Source: Klebsormidium nitens (taxonomy: Eukaryota; Streptophyta; Klebsormidiophyceae; Klebsormidiales; Klebsormidiaceae). From it: DNA of 64,000 nt. The notes below the pieces were generated by a model. That model was not told the DNA's origin and did no database searches. It saw only the letters and a program-made list of their open reading frames with translations. Location: the NCBI GenBank assembly GCA_000708835.1, contig DF237179.1, positions 62,001 to 126,000 of the forward strand, in the 5' to 3' direction. Every line of letters starts with the position of its first letter. Position 1 is the stretch's first letter. This document shows, piece after piece, positions 1-12,200 of this stretch. Position numbers and translations under genes: made by a program.

Positions 1-2118
1 GACAAGGACGAAGCTCGGTGGCTCAAGAAGCCAGCACTCCGGTACCGTTGCCATCATTTGCCTTTAATCAGGCACAGGCTACGGCGGGCACCCAGCTTCC
101 TTGCCTTTGCAGGAAAAGAGGATTCGCTAGGGCCTACCACCTAGCAAGAACGCTAGCACTGAAAGGCAGACGTGCAGCCAACTCAGCCCCCCTTCGTACA
201 CGATCTTACAACCAACCTCTCAGCAAGACACGAAGGGACGAGAAGAAACCCCGGAACTTTAGGACGACATTCGCACTTTGGATCTTTAGGTTCGTAAAGC
301 ACTCGACCCTCTCGTCGGCGCTTGTCACAGGCGACTCGTTGAGAGGTTCGTAAGCCCTCCAGACCGATTCGACTTGGTAAACTGTCAGTTGCAACGGAGT
401 TACGGGGGATGGGGAACAGAACAGCAGGGTGACTTGAGCAGAGCCTCCAAAGTGGTCCTCGACGGCGACAAAGAAGGGCAGAATCCCCCCGTTAGCGGAT
501 TCAAACCACCAGTATCGGCTTAGAAAGATTATACTCTGAGGCTCCGCACAGAAAACAAATCTCAAAACTGGCGAGTGGTTGGAAAAACTGGACGGAGAAT
601 ATGGTGCATCACAGCAAAGGCCCGCAAAAGCCCCTGCCTCAACATAGAGTATGACAGAAAATGATGTTAGCAAGTAGACTCTCCCTTTCTTAATACATGG
701 ACAGATGCGGGGGAAAATGCTGTTCCGTTTGCGTCAGCTGGACACTAATCGATACCTAGGTCGAAGTGAATAAAATGATCCTTCAAGAGGAGCACTCCTG
801 ACAATCGCTTGGTACAATTGAGCATAGTGACGGTTTTCGACACAGGGAAAAGAGACGCACAGTATCTCCAATACTACTCAGAAGGGAAGGGACTACAATA
901 ACAGCCGGAAACTTCAGTAAACTCCCGTCCCATGTCTGCTGAGTGCTAACCAGCATCAAGAACTTTCAAAGACCGTTGAGCATCGCTCAAAGAGTGGCAA
1001 TCAGGGCCGGTGCCTGTACAAGAGACAGCTGACACACTGAAGAGTACGCAAAATAATGATAAAGGTAAAACGGACCTTGGATCGGTCAGCAGAAGAAATA
1101 GAACCTGGCAAGCCAAGTGGGCTATGAAAGTTCGGACACAGAAGGCCTCCAACGAAAGCTTAAAAGGTCGCAAGGTGAATCGGTTGATCTCTGCGCACTG
1201 GGAAGACGGTTTTGGCCGAAGGCGTCAAACGTGCTGCTGGGACTTGAGGTTGGCTGTGGCAGCGCTAAGTACAAATTCAACTCTGAAGAGACTGCTTTGA
1301 ATACGGACGTGAACGCTCACAGAACACACTGATTCAGAATGAAGAAGGTCGCAATGACGGCATCGGACCACCCATCAATCTTCCGTGAGCCCTGTTCCCA
1401 AGATATACGTCACGTGCCGCACACGATCTACAAACAACGTAACGGGAAAGAGGAGATCCCACACCTCATAAAAGCGAGCTAGCACGAAAAGAAGGTGGTC
1501 ACACGATTGAGCAGTTCTTGGGCAAAGTTGCTGTAGGCGCACTTCTGATCAAGCTGATCCAACTTGCGTCATGTGGGCACATTCAAAAGTAACGGCTCGT
1601 GCTTCCTGTTGTCAAGGAGCACTGCTTAGCGCTGGCGTCAGTGGATCAAAACAGCTTCCGACCACAAAGACGTCAACTCCAGCAAAGCAACATGACGAAA
1701 GACTGAAGCAAATCCATACCGAGACCAACATTCTAAACTTGGCAGAGCGTCGATGGCAGGTGTGAATGGGCCGCTGGTCATATGACAGTGGACTGGGCAA
1801 GCACAGCGATGCGGCCAACTGACCCACATCATCTTCCAATTCCGAAAGCAACGGTCTCAATCCTCTTTTACGGCCCAGTCTGCAAAGAAAGTCCGAAGTT
1901 GCAACTTTACCAACACCTACCCTTTCTAACGGCTCCGAACATGGTCAAGAGACACGATTCGTACTTTGTAGTAGTGCGAGTCGGTCGATCGGCTCAGCCG
2001 TTGAACAGATTGTCAAGAAAGACCTTCATTGCACACGCCAAGCTCGCGACACCACAGACATTCGCAAATCCGCTCGCACTTCGTAGCAGTAGCGCTTAAA
2101 CAACTCAGTAAACATACA
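1..2118. other. No gene recognised; left-edge noncoding DNA
   Basis: No open frame here resembles a known family, and the base composition is like that of introns elsewhere in the window. It lies downstream of the last visible exon of the minus-strand IBR3-like gene, so it is either more of that gene's intron or spacer DNA. I looked on the minus strand for the next acyl-CoA dehydrogenase exons (flavin-binding and catalytic segments) and did not find them. Confidence 0.5.
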
Positions 2119-2778
2119 AACCGCAAACTCAACCGAAAACCACCGTCGAACACCACTTAGTCAGCAAGAAATCATCGTCCAAAACCACGTACTCACCTGT
2201 TGCATCTGGTGCATGCAAATCTGGCACTACAAGGTTAAAATCCTCCGCAGACTCGTTTCTCACCTTGATACAACACGCGTATATTTCATCGTCCAGCCGG
2301 CAAACCCTTGCAAATTTCTCAACACGCTACTATGCGCCATCAAAGTCTTTGCAAAATATACAGATCCAACCGCAGACTCGATCCCACTTCGCCAAAATTC
2401 CTAAGACTCCAGACTTGTCGCCCAGGTCAGCCTCTAAAGTCGCGCTATCTAAGAAAACACATCCGGTATGCGCCCGAAAGTGGCTCATATGATCTAAACA
2501 ACACCACAGACTCGCTCCTCACGTCGCAGCAGTGTGTATTTTCCAGAATGTCACCCCAGATTAGAACCAAGTCCTTCCAACATTGAAGACATTCAGTTTA
2601 CGCCATCAACTTGAAGATTTGATGAAGACAACCGCAGCCTCGCTCATCACCTCGCAGCAATGCTCAAACTTCAAGAGAATCGGCCTCAAAACCCGGATTC
2701 TCGGGGAAAGGACAACCAGTACACGCCAGCAGTGGTGGGAATTGATCAAAAGCGAACCGCAAACTTGCTCCTAACCTC
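2119..2778 (-). repeat. Degenerate ~126-bp tandem repeat spanning an exon-intron border
   Basis: Related units start near 2119, 2243, 2369, 2505, 2631 and 2756, a spacing of 124-136 bp. On the minus strand each unit carries a version of CTGCGAG followed by GT and then a (GAG)CGAGTCTGCGG-like stretch. The rightmost unit is the real 3' end and donor of the last visible exon of the IBR3-like gene (border at 2776/2775). The others are decayed copies lying deeper in the intron. They therefore repeat a donor-like site five or so times. Confidence 0.75.
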
Positions 2779-5700
2779 GCAGCAGTGCGCGTACTCCAGG
2801 TTGGTCAGCCCCGCCCCGCACAGCGGCGAGCCCCGCGGCAGCCCAAGCGTGCGCGCAATAGATTCACCCATCTCGTTTGGCACCCACAGGTTCCACAGGC
2901 CCTGGGCACGTGCCGTCCGCTTGAGCTCCTCTTGCAGCGGGTGGATAGTCCAGCGGACGTCCGACTTGGAGTGCGCGTCCAAAGTGGGCTCCGCCGGGTA
3001 GATGTGCTCCAAAAGGAAAGCCTGGGGAAAAGATTGGGGTCAAAAAGTGTCAGAATTGCACGGAAGCCTTTTGGCTGAACACAGCGAAGATTGTTTGAGC
3101 AGTGGAGCTGAGAAGTGGGCGTCCAAAACGGGAAGATGTGCTCCGAAAGGAAAAAACTGGCAAAAAGGAAGGGGTGAATGAATGGAGACGGCAAAGGAAA
3201 ACTAACTCTAGAAGGCGTGGAGGTTTAAGGTCAAGCACAATGTTCAGGCTACTCGTCACACGCGGGCTCTCCGAGGAGGACGTGATCGAACGGAGTCACC
3301 TGAGGATAGAAATCAGATTATCTGCCCGACATCCAACGTCGGAATGTTGTGGTTACTAGAGATTCAAAAGATGTGCGCATAAAGAACTGGCTCTGCAAAA
3401 CGAAAAGACAACGACGAAGACAAAAGAGTTACAAATGAGGAAGAGATAGAAGAGGTAAAGGTGCCATTGTTGTACAGATAACCTCGACAATAGGGAAGCA
3501 AGCTCGAACACACCAAAAAACCTGCAACTCTGCAGGCGTCCTGAGCATTTTGTCGGGAGAAAAATAACTAGCGCCTAACCTCCAGCTTCTGTTTCAGCGC
3601 CTTCGCTTTTGCACTCGGCTCAAACCCAAGCGACGCCTTCGCGCACCCGCCTTCACAGCAGCACGTCCCCGCCTGGCCGCCACGACTGCTGGTCGGAACC
3701 CCCTGGATCGTGGTCGGTGCGTACCGTTGGGTCGCGTGGCTCTCATCCCGGTTCCCATTCTTCCCCTCAAACCGCCCGGTTGGAACCCCCGGTAGACCAC
3801 CAGGTGAGTACTTCTGCTGGGCGTGGCTCAGATCGCCAGCGGCCTTCTCCGAGTCGTTTTCAGGACCCGAGGACTGCTTGGCATCGCTTGGGGCGTACTT
3901 CTGCTGCGCGTGACTGGCCTCCCCAACCCCATCCGCCTCTCTGCCAAAGTGCCCGATTGGCACCCCTGGTACACTGCCCGGGGCATACTTCTGCTGGGCG
4001 TGGCTCAGATCGTTCGAACCGGTCGCAGAACCGCTTGTTTGTTTCGAGGACCCCTTGACAGCCCCCGGCGCATACTTCTGGAGCGCGTGACTCTCCTTTC
4101 CAGCCCCTTCCGACTCTTTCCCAAAGTGCCCGGTTGCAACCCCAGGGAGGCCCCCCGGGGCATACTTCTGCTGGGCGTGGCTCAGATCGTTCGACCCAGT
4201 CGCCGAACCGCTTTTCTCTTTCGAGGACCCCTTGACACCTCCCGGCGCATACTTCTGGAGCGCATGACTCTCATTCCCAGCCCCTTCCGTCTCTTTCCCA
4301 AAGTGCCCGGTTGGAACACCCGGGAGGCCCCCAGGTGCATATTTCTGCTGAGCATGACTGAGCCCCGCGTCTCCCCCGTCCCGTCCCGGACTTCGACCAA
4401 TGACGTCATGCGCCATGTCAGCGAGCGCCTCCACAAGCACCCCCGCCTTGGACGCGTGCTCCGACGACGCGTTCCCCTGGAGCGCTCGCCGATAGACGCC
4501 GGCAAAGATGGCCGCCGCCCGGAAGAGCGAGACCGCGGTGTAGAAGACGAACTGCTCGGAGGAGGGCGCAGGGAGACCGAGGGAGGAGCTGTACAGTAGG
4601 ACGTACTCGGACTGTTGGGGGATCCCTTCGGGGAGCGGTTTGGGGATGGCGTACAGCTGGCGGTACGTGGTGGGGAAGAGGTAGGGCAGGCAGGCGTAGG
4701 CGAGGTCCGAGCGCTGGTTGCCAAGAGTGGATAGCTCCCAGTCGAGGACCTGTAAGCACGAAAAATGGTCAGTGATGGCCCCCATGTGTCTAGCCTAACC
4801 AGACTGCCCGTGCTTCAAAGTGGAAAGCGCACTCTAGACATATCAGGCTTTGCGACTTGAAACGCTGATCAACGCTTTGAGCCTTCGGTGGACGCTTTCA
4901 ACAATGGAAAGAAAGGAAGACGAGCTCACGTCGGCCTTAGGGAAGACGGAAGAAAATCGATTGAAAACCCCAAGAGATAACCGACAATCCTGTCAGCCGA
5001 AACCATAACAAAGAAGAACCGTGCAGATAAAATTGTGAGAGCATTGCGACCCGATTTGATGAGAAAGATAAGGGATTGAAGGACAGTGTTTGCTGATGAC
5101 ATTCGAAACAATCGCAGCCGGGAATTTAGAATCGTCAACATCTTTTTGAACACAGAGCGGGACGACACTTCAAGTTTAAGGAGCTTCTTCTTGTGAGAGC
5201 TCATACCAAGTGCTTGTCAAACTGTAAACACTGCAATCAAACCGAGTTTGCTGGAAAAGCGCTTCTCACCGCAATGATTCTCGGCTCTGTTGGATGAAAC
5301 ACCAGGTTGTCGAGCCGATAATCCCCATGAACGAGCCCCTTAATCGGACCTGCTGCGCCTGCGTCTTCTTCCGGGACATGCGCTTGCAGCCAATCAATGA
5401 GCGCCAGCATCTTGGGGTCGGGCTTGGCGTCGGGAAAGTTGACTGAGGCAGCATACTGTGCAGCCCAGCGCTCGACCTGACAGAGGAAGTCAGAAGAAGA
5501 GAGCTGAAACCTGAGACTTTGCGTTGCATTGTGTGTATATTTGTAATCCCCCTGTTTATTCGGTCGTAATTCTTAGCCCATTGCGCTAGAGTGGTCAACA
5601 AATTTCAATAAAGTCAACCTAAAGCTATCCTGGGATTAGTGACCTGGCAACTTGCTGTATTAAACGAAATGACAAGAAGCTTCTGAGAACCGAGACTGAG

Positions 5701-7167
5701 ATGATCCACTAACAGTCAAAGTGAACGATAATTTCTCCTTGACCTTCTTGTCTATCACTTCTGAAGCAAGAAAACAATCTGAATCAAAGGTTTGTAGACA
5801 GAGTGCCAGGTACCAGAGTGCCTGAGGCAGAGTCGTTACAACGGCAAGCGTGAGCAGACACATACCAATTCATGCCAAACCGAAAGTCTCGCTCAGACTG
5901 CAATGAACTCAGTAACCTGATAAAGAGGTCGCAGCTCTTTTCAATTGACATGTCACAAATCATAGATAACGCCTTTCCAGCGTCCACAGTCAAGCACCAC
6001 TCTCTCCACAACTTACTCACCTGCCGCTTGCAGTAGTTATCCCGGCGGCCAAACCGGCTCAGCCCGACCTGGTCAACGTCCACAGCATGGATCGCCGCCA
6101 GCGTTTTGGCCATCTCCTCATACATTGTGCGCCGCACTGGCGGCGGCACCTCTGGCAAACCAGGGTCCAGGAAGATGCGGCCCTCCACGTGTTCCATCAC
6201 ATAGAAGTCAGTGCCTATAACCGAGGCGTCAGTGCACAGGCACATGACTTTTGGAACGGGGACTGCGGTCCCATTCAGGGCCTTGAGGACCTGCATAGAA
6301 GGAGTGATGGTGAATAAAGGTGAACAAGGTTGAAAACTTTTGCAAGCTGGCCAGCTGAGATGTTACATGAGAGTCCACGGCCGGTCATGGTTCGTGTCGA
6401 GTCCTTGGAAGGTCATATTTGAAGTAAGCCTTGAGAATTGGTGGTGTGAGCTTCTGATTGAAGGGCTAGACATGCAGGCACGGTCTGGCAGGATTCAGAA
6501 ACTTCAGGAAAGACCATCTTAATGTAATCGCCAGGAGCTATAACTTTTATATGAGTGTCAGAGTGGTAAAGTACCATGATATCGCTCAAAAACAACTTCC
6601 GTCATCAGATTTTTTATGAGATATGACGTCGTCTGACAAAACCCCGAAGGAAAAGTAGAGTTCCATGGCTTTGGGAAATTGCAGCACTTGTCCATTACTT
6701 TAGAAACTTTGCTTCCAATAAGCCTTCACACTGGAACGTTTCTCCGGAGGTTTGACTTTTCGTACACATCCCTTTCAAGGAGTGCTTTGGAGGATTGAAG
6801 TGAACTCTTATTTCAGTTGGGGGACATCCACATGGGCAAAGAAAAAGAGGCACTGGTTGCATGAACAATCTACAATCAAGTTTCTCACCTGATACTCTCT
6901 GTCCACTGCATGCGCAGACTTCAGGAGCTTTCCAGGGGGCTTCTTCCGCAGCACAAAGCGCCCCCCCTCCCCGGCCGGTGACCTTACGTCCAGCAAGAAG
7001 GTGGGGTTTGATTGGCCATGCCCAAACTGACCGACTGTAAGTTTGGTTTCTGGATGCTGAGGGAAGTGAGCCACATTGCTTTGCAGAAATCGAAGGAGCG
7101 CTGACTCATCAAACCGGTGCGCTGCGCGCACAGGTTCAATGTTTCCTGAGATCGAGAGAGGGGCCAT
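2776..7167 (-). CDS. IBR3: IBR3-like kinase-domain/acyl-CoA dehydrogenase, 3' part missing
   Basis: Five exons are visible: 7167-6889, 6290-6021, 5476-5270, 4749-3580 and 3021-2776. All join in phase, giving about 358 residues before a long linker and the start of the dehydrogenase. The first part is an aminoglycoside-phosphotransferase-like kinase domain with the catalytic HGDYRLDN motif (exon 3) and the metal-binding LDWE motif at the start of exon 4. Exon 5 encodes the acyl-CoA dehydrogenase entry segment (HIYPAEPTL, GLWNLWVPNE, GLTNLEYA). This order is that of plant IBR3 and animal ACAD10/11; in plants IBR3 acts in peroxisomal conversion of indole-3-butyric acid to auxin. The flavin and catalytic segments and any C-terminal peroxisome signal are not seen in 1-2775. 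Oddities: eight repeats in exon 4, and GTTAGG donors after exons 4 and 5. It starts about 2.1 kb from the divergent PGK-like gene. Confidence 0.85.
3002..3165 (-). repeat. Duplicated exon-5 acceptor region in the IBR3-like gene
   Basis: The stretch around the exon-5 start (GATGTGCTCC then AAAGGAAA, from 3001) recurs about 134 bp to the right, from about 3135, inside the intron. The copy has mismatches and its acceptor equivalent has decayed. It mirrors, on the acceptor side, the repeat seen on the donor side of the same exon. Confidence 0.6.
3711..4362 (-). repeat. Coding repeat: eight SHAQQKYAP-type units
   Basis: Exon 4 of the IBR3-like gene encodes eight units headed by S-H-A-x-Q-[KR]-Y-[AS]-P. 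They alternate between about 30 residues (followed by GGLPGVPTGHFGKE-like text) and about 28 residues (followed by VKGSSK-like text), so the higher-order period is about 59 residues. The last two units are the most diverged. The block is hydrophilic and Gly/Ser-rich, and lies exactly between the kinase-like and dehydrogenase domains. It is followed by a Cys-rich patch (TCCCEGGC). Confidence 0.85.
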
Positions 7168-9263
7168 TATAACTTTCTAAGAATCACTGTACTTCTACTG
7201 AGCAAAAGCTGACCCTCCAATCAGTGAACAGGTTAGCTCTGCCTCTTCTGTCCAACTTAGTGAAAGACAGCACCACCGAACAGGTTCAAAAACTAGGCGC
7301 CAATTCAGTGTGTGGCCACTTCATCACTGAGCAAGCAATCAAGGCGCAGCAGACAATACCGCAGAAGGAAGCAGGAGACAAAGACGTAGCCCTGCAGGAA
7401 GAGCACGCCAGCCAGCATTGCAGAGGGAGAGGAAAACTTGTGTCGCAGGTTTCAGAACGCTCCATGCAAGCCTGCTCAGCCGAGCCAAGCCGAGCACAGC
7501 TCAGCATGGAGGCTGCTGCCCGAGGCACGTCGGATTTCCCGAATATTTTTGGAGCTATTGATAGCTGATATCAGCATGGCTGAGCGCTTATGTGAACGCA
7601 TCTAAACGCAAAAACCTTCAATTTCCGTATATTAGAGAAAGGCCATTTGAAATTTACTTGAACGAATCAAAGGTTCGGAGTCTTCAATGTTCACGCAGGG
7701 GTCAGAAGTTAGAACTGAATTCGAAGGCATATTTAATACTACCTACGATCAGTGTTTCCGCTAACTTTTTTAATTGGTGGCCCCCGGGCCCCCTTGGCCC
7801 GTTCTTCGGGGGCCCGGTGGGCCCCCTCAGCCTCTCAATCGGGGGCCCAAAGGCCCCTTCGAGCCACTGATTGGGGGCCCAAAAACTGCGTGAAACTGCC
7901 CCCTTCTAGGTCGCATTAGCGCTTTATCCCAAATTAAAACATGGGCACCCACGGTCAGTCTTCCCACAAAGCCCCCCTAGTAGACGAATTGAGGATATTT
8001 GCATGACTTGTGATACATTTCTACACGCAATATTCATCGAAATTCATATATAAGCGTGATATATTCTGTAATGTTGGGCCCCCTCACACTGAAGTATGGG
8101 GGCAACAGGGCCCCCCATCGTTGCTCTTCGGAGGCCCATCGGGCCCCCTCGACTCAAGCATTGGGGGCCCGTTGGGCCCCCAAGCCCCTCCTATTGGGGG
8201 ACGATATCGGCCATTGGGGGCGATAATGGCTGGTGGCGGGCCCCCAGTGGAAACACTGCCTACGATACTTACCGTACGCGCGTGTAGGTATAAGCATGTT
8301 CATAAACCGACATTTCTGCCTCCTATGACCCCGATCACGTCCCGCAGATGCTAAACTTCTGATGCAATATCGGAACTTTCAAAACCAGAGGGGCCTGAGT
8401 TGCAAAAGCTGCAGCTGTGATCAGACCTGTTCAGCAGAACATACAGCAAAATGCTGTGGAGCAGCAGGAAGCCATATTGATCTGATGCCTGTTTCAGCTG
8501 GGAATTTCTATCCATGAGGCAAAAGGTAGGAATGTACTAGTAGCCCTTTTCCTTGACACATGGAGTGCACATTCTACTGCAGCCCCGCTGTTTTGCAAAA
8601 AGAGCTGAGTCGGCGGTTTTCGCAGGATCAGAATTGTTCAGGATGTTTGCTTAGCCCCAAAGCTGCACCACCCTTGCATCAGCATGGCACCTCTTTTCTC
8701 AGACACAAGTTACACAGAAAGCCCTGCTTCAGATTAGTGGGGACTTGTCAGCTCACAGCAAATGGCCAAGGCGCCAGTGAGCAAGTGGAGACACGAGGTC
8801 TGGAGCAAGAAGCACAGAAGGTGAGAGATCATTCCAACTCTTCCACCAGTGTTCTGTCGCATTTGCTCATCTTGCGATCAGCTTCAGCAGTGTTTGCTTG
8901 CTTTTGTTGGTTTAAAGTTCTGTCTCTGAGTCTTGGGTTCCCCCCTACCAGATTGTTTTCCAAAAAAAACTCACCTTGCTGTCTGTCTCTAACATATATT
9001 TTCGCATTCTTTCCACGTTCCTTGCACTCAAGCAGGGCTTCATGGTCAGAAAGGGCTTCAAGCATAAGGATGTGCAAAACGGGCATGATTAATCTTACAT
9101 CACTGTTGTTGACGCTCACAACTCCGTCATGCTTACTGGCTTTTGAGGCTTCTTCAAGCCAATGGTCTCTAGTCCCCATTCTCTCAGAACAACCTTCCAA
9201 TATCTCACTTGCTTCTTGCAGTATGAAAGTCCCTCCTTCCTTCCAAGCCGCCAGCAGCTCAAC
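7168..9263. other. Intergenic region between divergent genes
   Basis: This 2.1-kb spacer separates the start of the IBR3-like gene (minus) from the first ATG of the PGK-like/TrmB gene (plus), so both promoters should lie here. Apart from the transposon at 7750-8258 I recognise nothing. Open frames at 8560-9351 (plus) and 8829-9389 (minus) partly shadow the PGK-like first exon and match no family. Confidence 0.5.
7750..8258. mobile_element. Non-autonomous hAT-type DNA transposon (MITE), 509 bp
   Basis: The element begins with CAGTGTTTCC at 7750-7759 and ends with the exact reverse complement GGAAACACTG at 8249-8258. It is flanked on both sides by the same 8 bases, CCTACGAT (7742-7749 and 8259-8266). 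An 8-bp target duplication with terminal repeats starting CAG is the signature of the hAT superfamily. Inside are two arms full of GGGCCC and GGGGGCCC blocks (about 7775-7880 and 8078-8245) that can pair with each other, around an AT-rich centre. No transposase frame is present, so it would have been moved in trans. Confidence 0.88.
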
Positions 9264-12200
9264 ATGCCCCCCCGTGACGAGCGGGTTTCTTACACCCGCA
9301 TCCAGGGGCTCAGCACGTTCCCCCCCGAACGGCTCTACGACAAAGTCGTGATGGTCCGCTGTGACTGGAACGTAGAGATAGGCGTCCATGAGGTCAAAGG
9401 AAAGGTGTTCCGAGATGATACACGAATGAAAGCTTCGGTGCCAACTCTTCAGTACTTAGCGGGGGCCGGGGCACGGGTGGTTGTTGTTAGCGAGTATGGG
9501 ACTCCGAGCAAGGGGCAAAGGATGCAGCATTCTTTGAAAGTGCTGGCAGGTGAGGCTTTCCAAGACGTGTTGTAAGAAAACCAGAGGCGGTTCACTTGCA
9601 TCAACAATTCAACCAAGCTTCTAGTCATTCATCAAAGAGCTTTGTGAACCTGGTGGGGGGAATAGTGCCAGCTGGATTCATATTGTCCATAGAAAAAGCT
9701 GGGGCCTGTGTCAAAGTCGCAAGCCATCTAGGGCCACATTTAAAAAAGCCGATCATCCACCTTTGAATAAAGTAGCGGCGTCTTAGTGGCGGTCAGCAAC
9801 CTTTCTCTCATGAGTGCCCTTGCAGCGCAAGGTGCACGGCATCGGATGCTAAGTATTGAGCTGTCCCATCTTGCCTTCTGCTTTAGCTGACTTCATGTCG
9901 ACTTTGCCACCTGCGCTACTGAACAGCACGTGTCAATTCACCAGCAAAGGACAGATCTGCCAATGGTGGCCAGTTTGTGGCTGCCCGATCGAGTCGCTCT
10001 GAAGGTGCTACTGGATTCAGCTGTGATCAGCCACATCTTGTGCATCAGTGTCAATTGTCACACAGTTCGTACTGCTGTTTTTCAGAGAGACTGGCGTCGG
10101 ATCTCGGCCAAGAGGTTATGATGGCTGGCGACTGCATCGGCGCTGGGGTCGAGCGGGATATTGACGCGCTCCGGCCTGGACAGATCTTGGTCCTGGAGAA
10201 CGTGCGCTTCTATAAGGTACGATTCGACGAAATGCTGGTGGTGTATGCCATGTTTGCATTACAGTTCAAAGCCACTGCGTAAAACAGGTCTTAGATACGT
10301 CTTTTTGAAGAGTCGCTGGCATCGGTGTACAAAGTGGTCCTCCCTAAGTTGTCTGGTTGGTTCTTACCTACAAATGATTCGTCTAAAATGTCTTAACTTT
10401 TGATTTTACGCCCCAATGCTGGGGGGAGGAGATAGGCATGTATTTATCGGGCTTTGATCTATCATGTCCTGCGAGAGCTATGCTGAGCGCACCTCACTTC
10501 TGCCTGGAACGTTGTCGTTCCGCTCTGGCGGGGCAGAGTGGGTCAGACGATCAGAACCAGAAGCTGCTTTACTCTTACCCCAAATAGAGAGCGCGGAGAG
10601 AGGATTCAAGCGACCCCATTGCCTCTCGTTTACAGTTCTCACTTCCACGCGCTTGCCCATCTGACTTCTCTCCTTCTTACAGGAATAGAAGGCCAACGTT
10701 CTGGTCTTCTCTCAGAACCCACGTTAGAACAAAGGCCAATCGTCGTGCCCCTATTTCTTTCTTTAGCCACCTTCGGCGTTTCTTGTTAACTCTCACTAAA
10801 CCAGTTTGGCAGGTTATAAAGGTCATCAAGCCTTTCGCTCCAGTTCTCATTTCTAAGCTTGCCCATCCCACCTCTCCGTCTTACAGGAGGAGAAGGCCAA
10901 CGATCTCGTCTTCGCTCAAAAGCTCGCCTTTCGAGTCGACGTCTTCGTAAACGACGCCCTGGGGCCTTGTAGCCAGGCGACCGCCTCTGTTTCTGGGGTT
11001 CCCGTCTTCGTGGGGCGGAGAATTGCGGGTCTCCAGCTCGAGAAGGAGCTTCGCTACTTGAACTCACTGACGTCCTCCGCAGCAAGGCCCCTGCTTGCGA
11101 TCGTAAGTGACAACGTTCGTTGCATGGTGTCTTTCGTTCGCCGCATTGTAAACTGCCTCAATCTTTCCAGTTCTTGCACACGTTGATTCCGTTGATTCCA
11201 CCGATCGGGCGGCAGAATCCTGAGAAACATGCTATTGATCATGCGAAGTTGACGTTGGAGACTTTGCAACATGGTTGCGCTCTCCTCGTTTTTTGCAATG
11301 TCGCAGTGCGTGTTCTCTGACCTTGAAACAAAAAGCGCCTGAGCGAATGACGGCTCGAATTACTCGCAAAGACCGCTCTGCTCTGCTTGATATGGTAGCA
11401 CTGGTGTTTCGCTTCAAGTAAGGGTATCCAACGGTTCAAGTGATGCAAAACCTTCCCGTGAATGCTGTTGAATGACAGAAAGCTCAAACCTTTAAAAGTG
11501 AATCAGAAGATTGACGTCGGACAGATAACCTACACCTCTCGTCTCATCCAGGTTGGTGGAGGCAAGCTGTCGACCCGGTTCCCTCTTCTCAAGTCCCTCA
11601 TCGCCCACCAAAAGTGCGACGCCATACTCCTTGGCTCCGCTCTTTCAGCTCCGTTCCTTCGGGCCCTGGGCTGGAGGACGGGCGGAACCCCAACGGAAGC
11701 GGGCTCAACGGAAAGGGCGACGGAGCTGCTCGAGTTGGCAGAGAAAGAAGGGGTGGAGCTTGTTTTTCCCGACGACGTGGTTTGCGGCGAGGCGCAGGTG
11801 CATAGCGCCAAAGTGAAAATATGCACTGCGCGGCACGTTCTGCACGGTGAGGGCTATGCGTTGTTTGCGCATCTCTCGTGCTTGTTGTGCAATTCCTGTT
11901 TTGTCCTTTCCTCTTTAATTTCGTGCACCTTTCTTCTGAATCATCCCGAATAGCTGGTGCTGAGTGAGCGATCGGTGGCACAGTATAAAAGCGGGGTCTG
12001 CTTGTCCGTCCATTACAGCGTTTGTATTCCCGTGAAAGACGAACGTTTGGTATCGTGCTGTCTTGGCCGTAAATGATCAGCAGGGCCTTTGAACAAAGCA
12101 AGATGGCATAGTGTTGATGTGGAGAGAACTCGCCCATTAGTTGCATATTTCGCAACAGGCGCTCACGCCGCTACTTTCTCTCTCGATCAAGCGTATCGGA

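Noticed and set aside
8560-9389. Long plus- and minus-strand frames upstream of the PGK-like gene
   Set aside because: Both overlap the first PGK-like exon in other frames and resemble no protein family.
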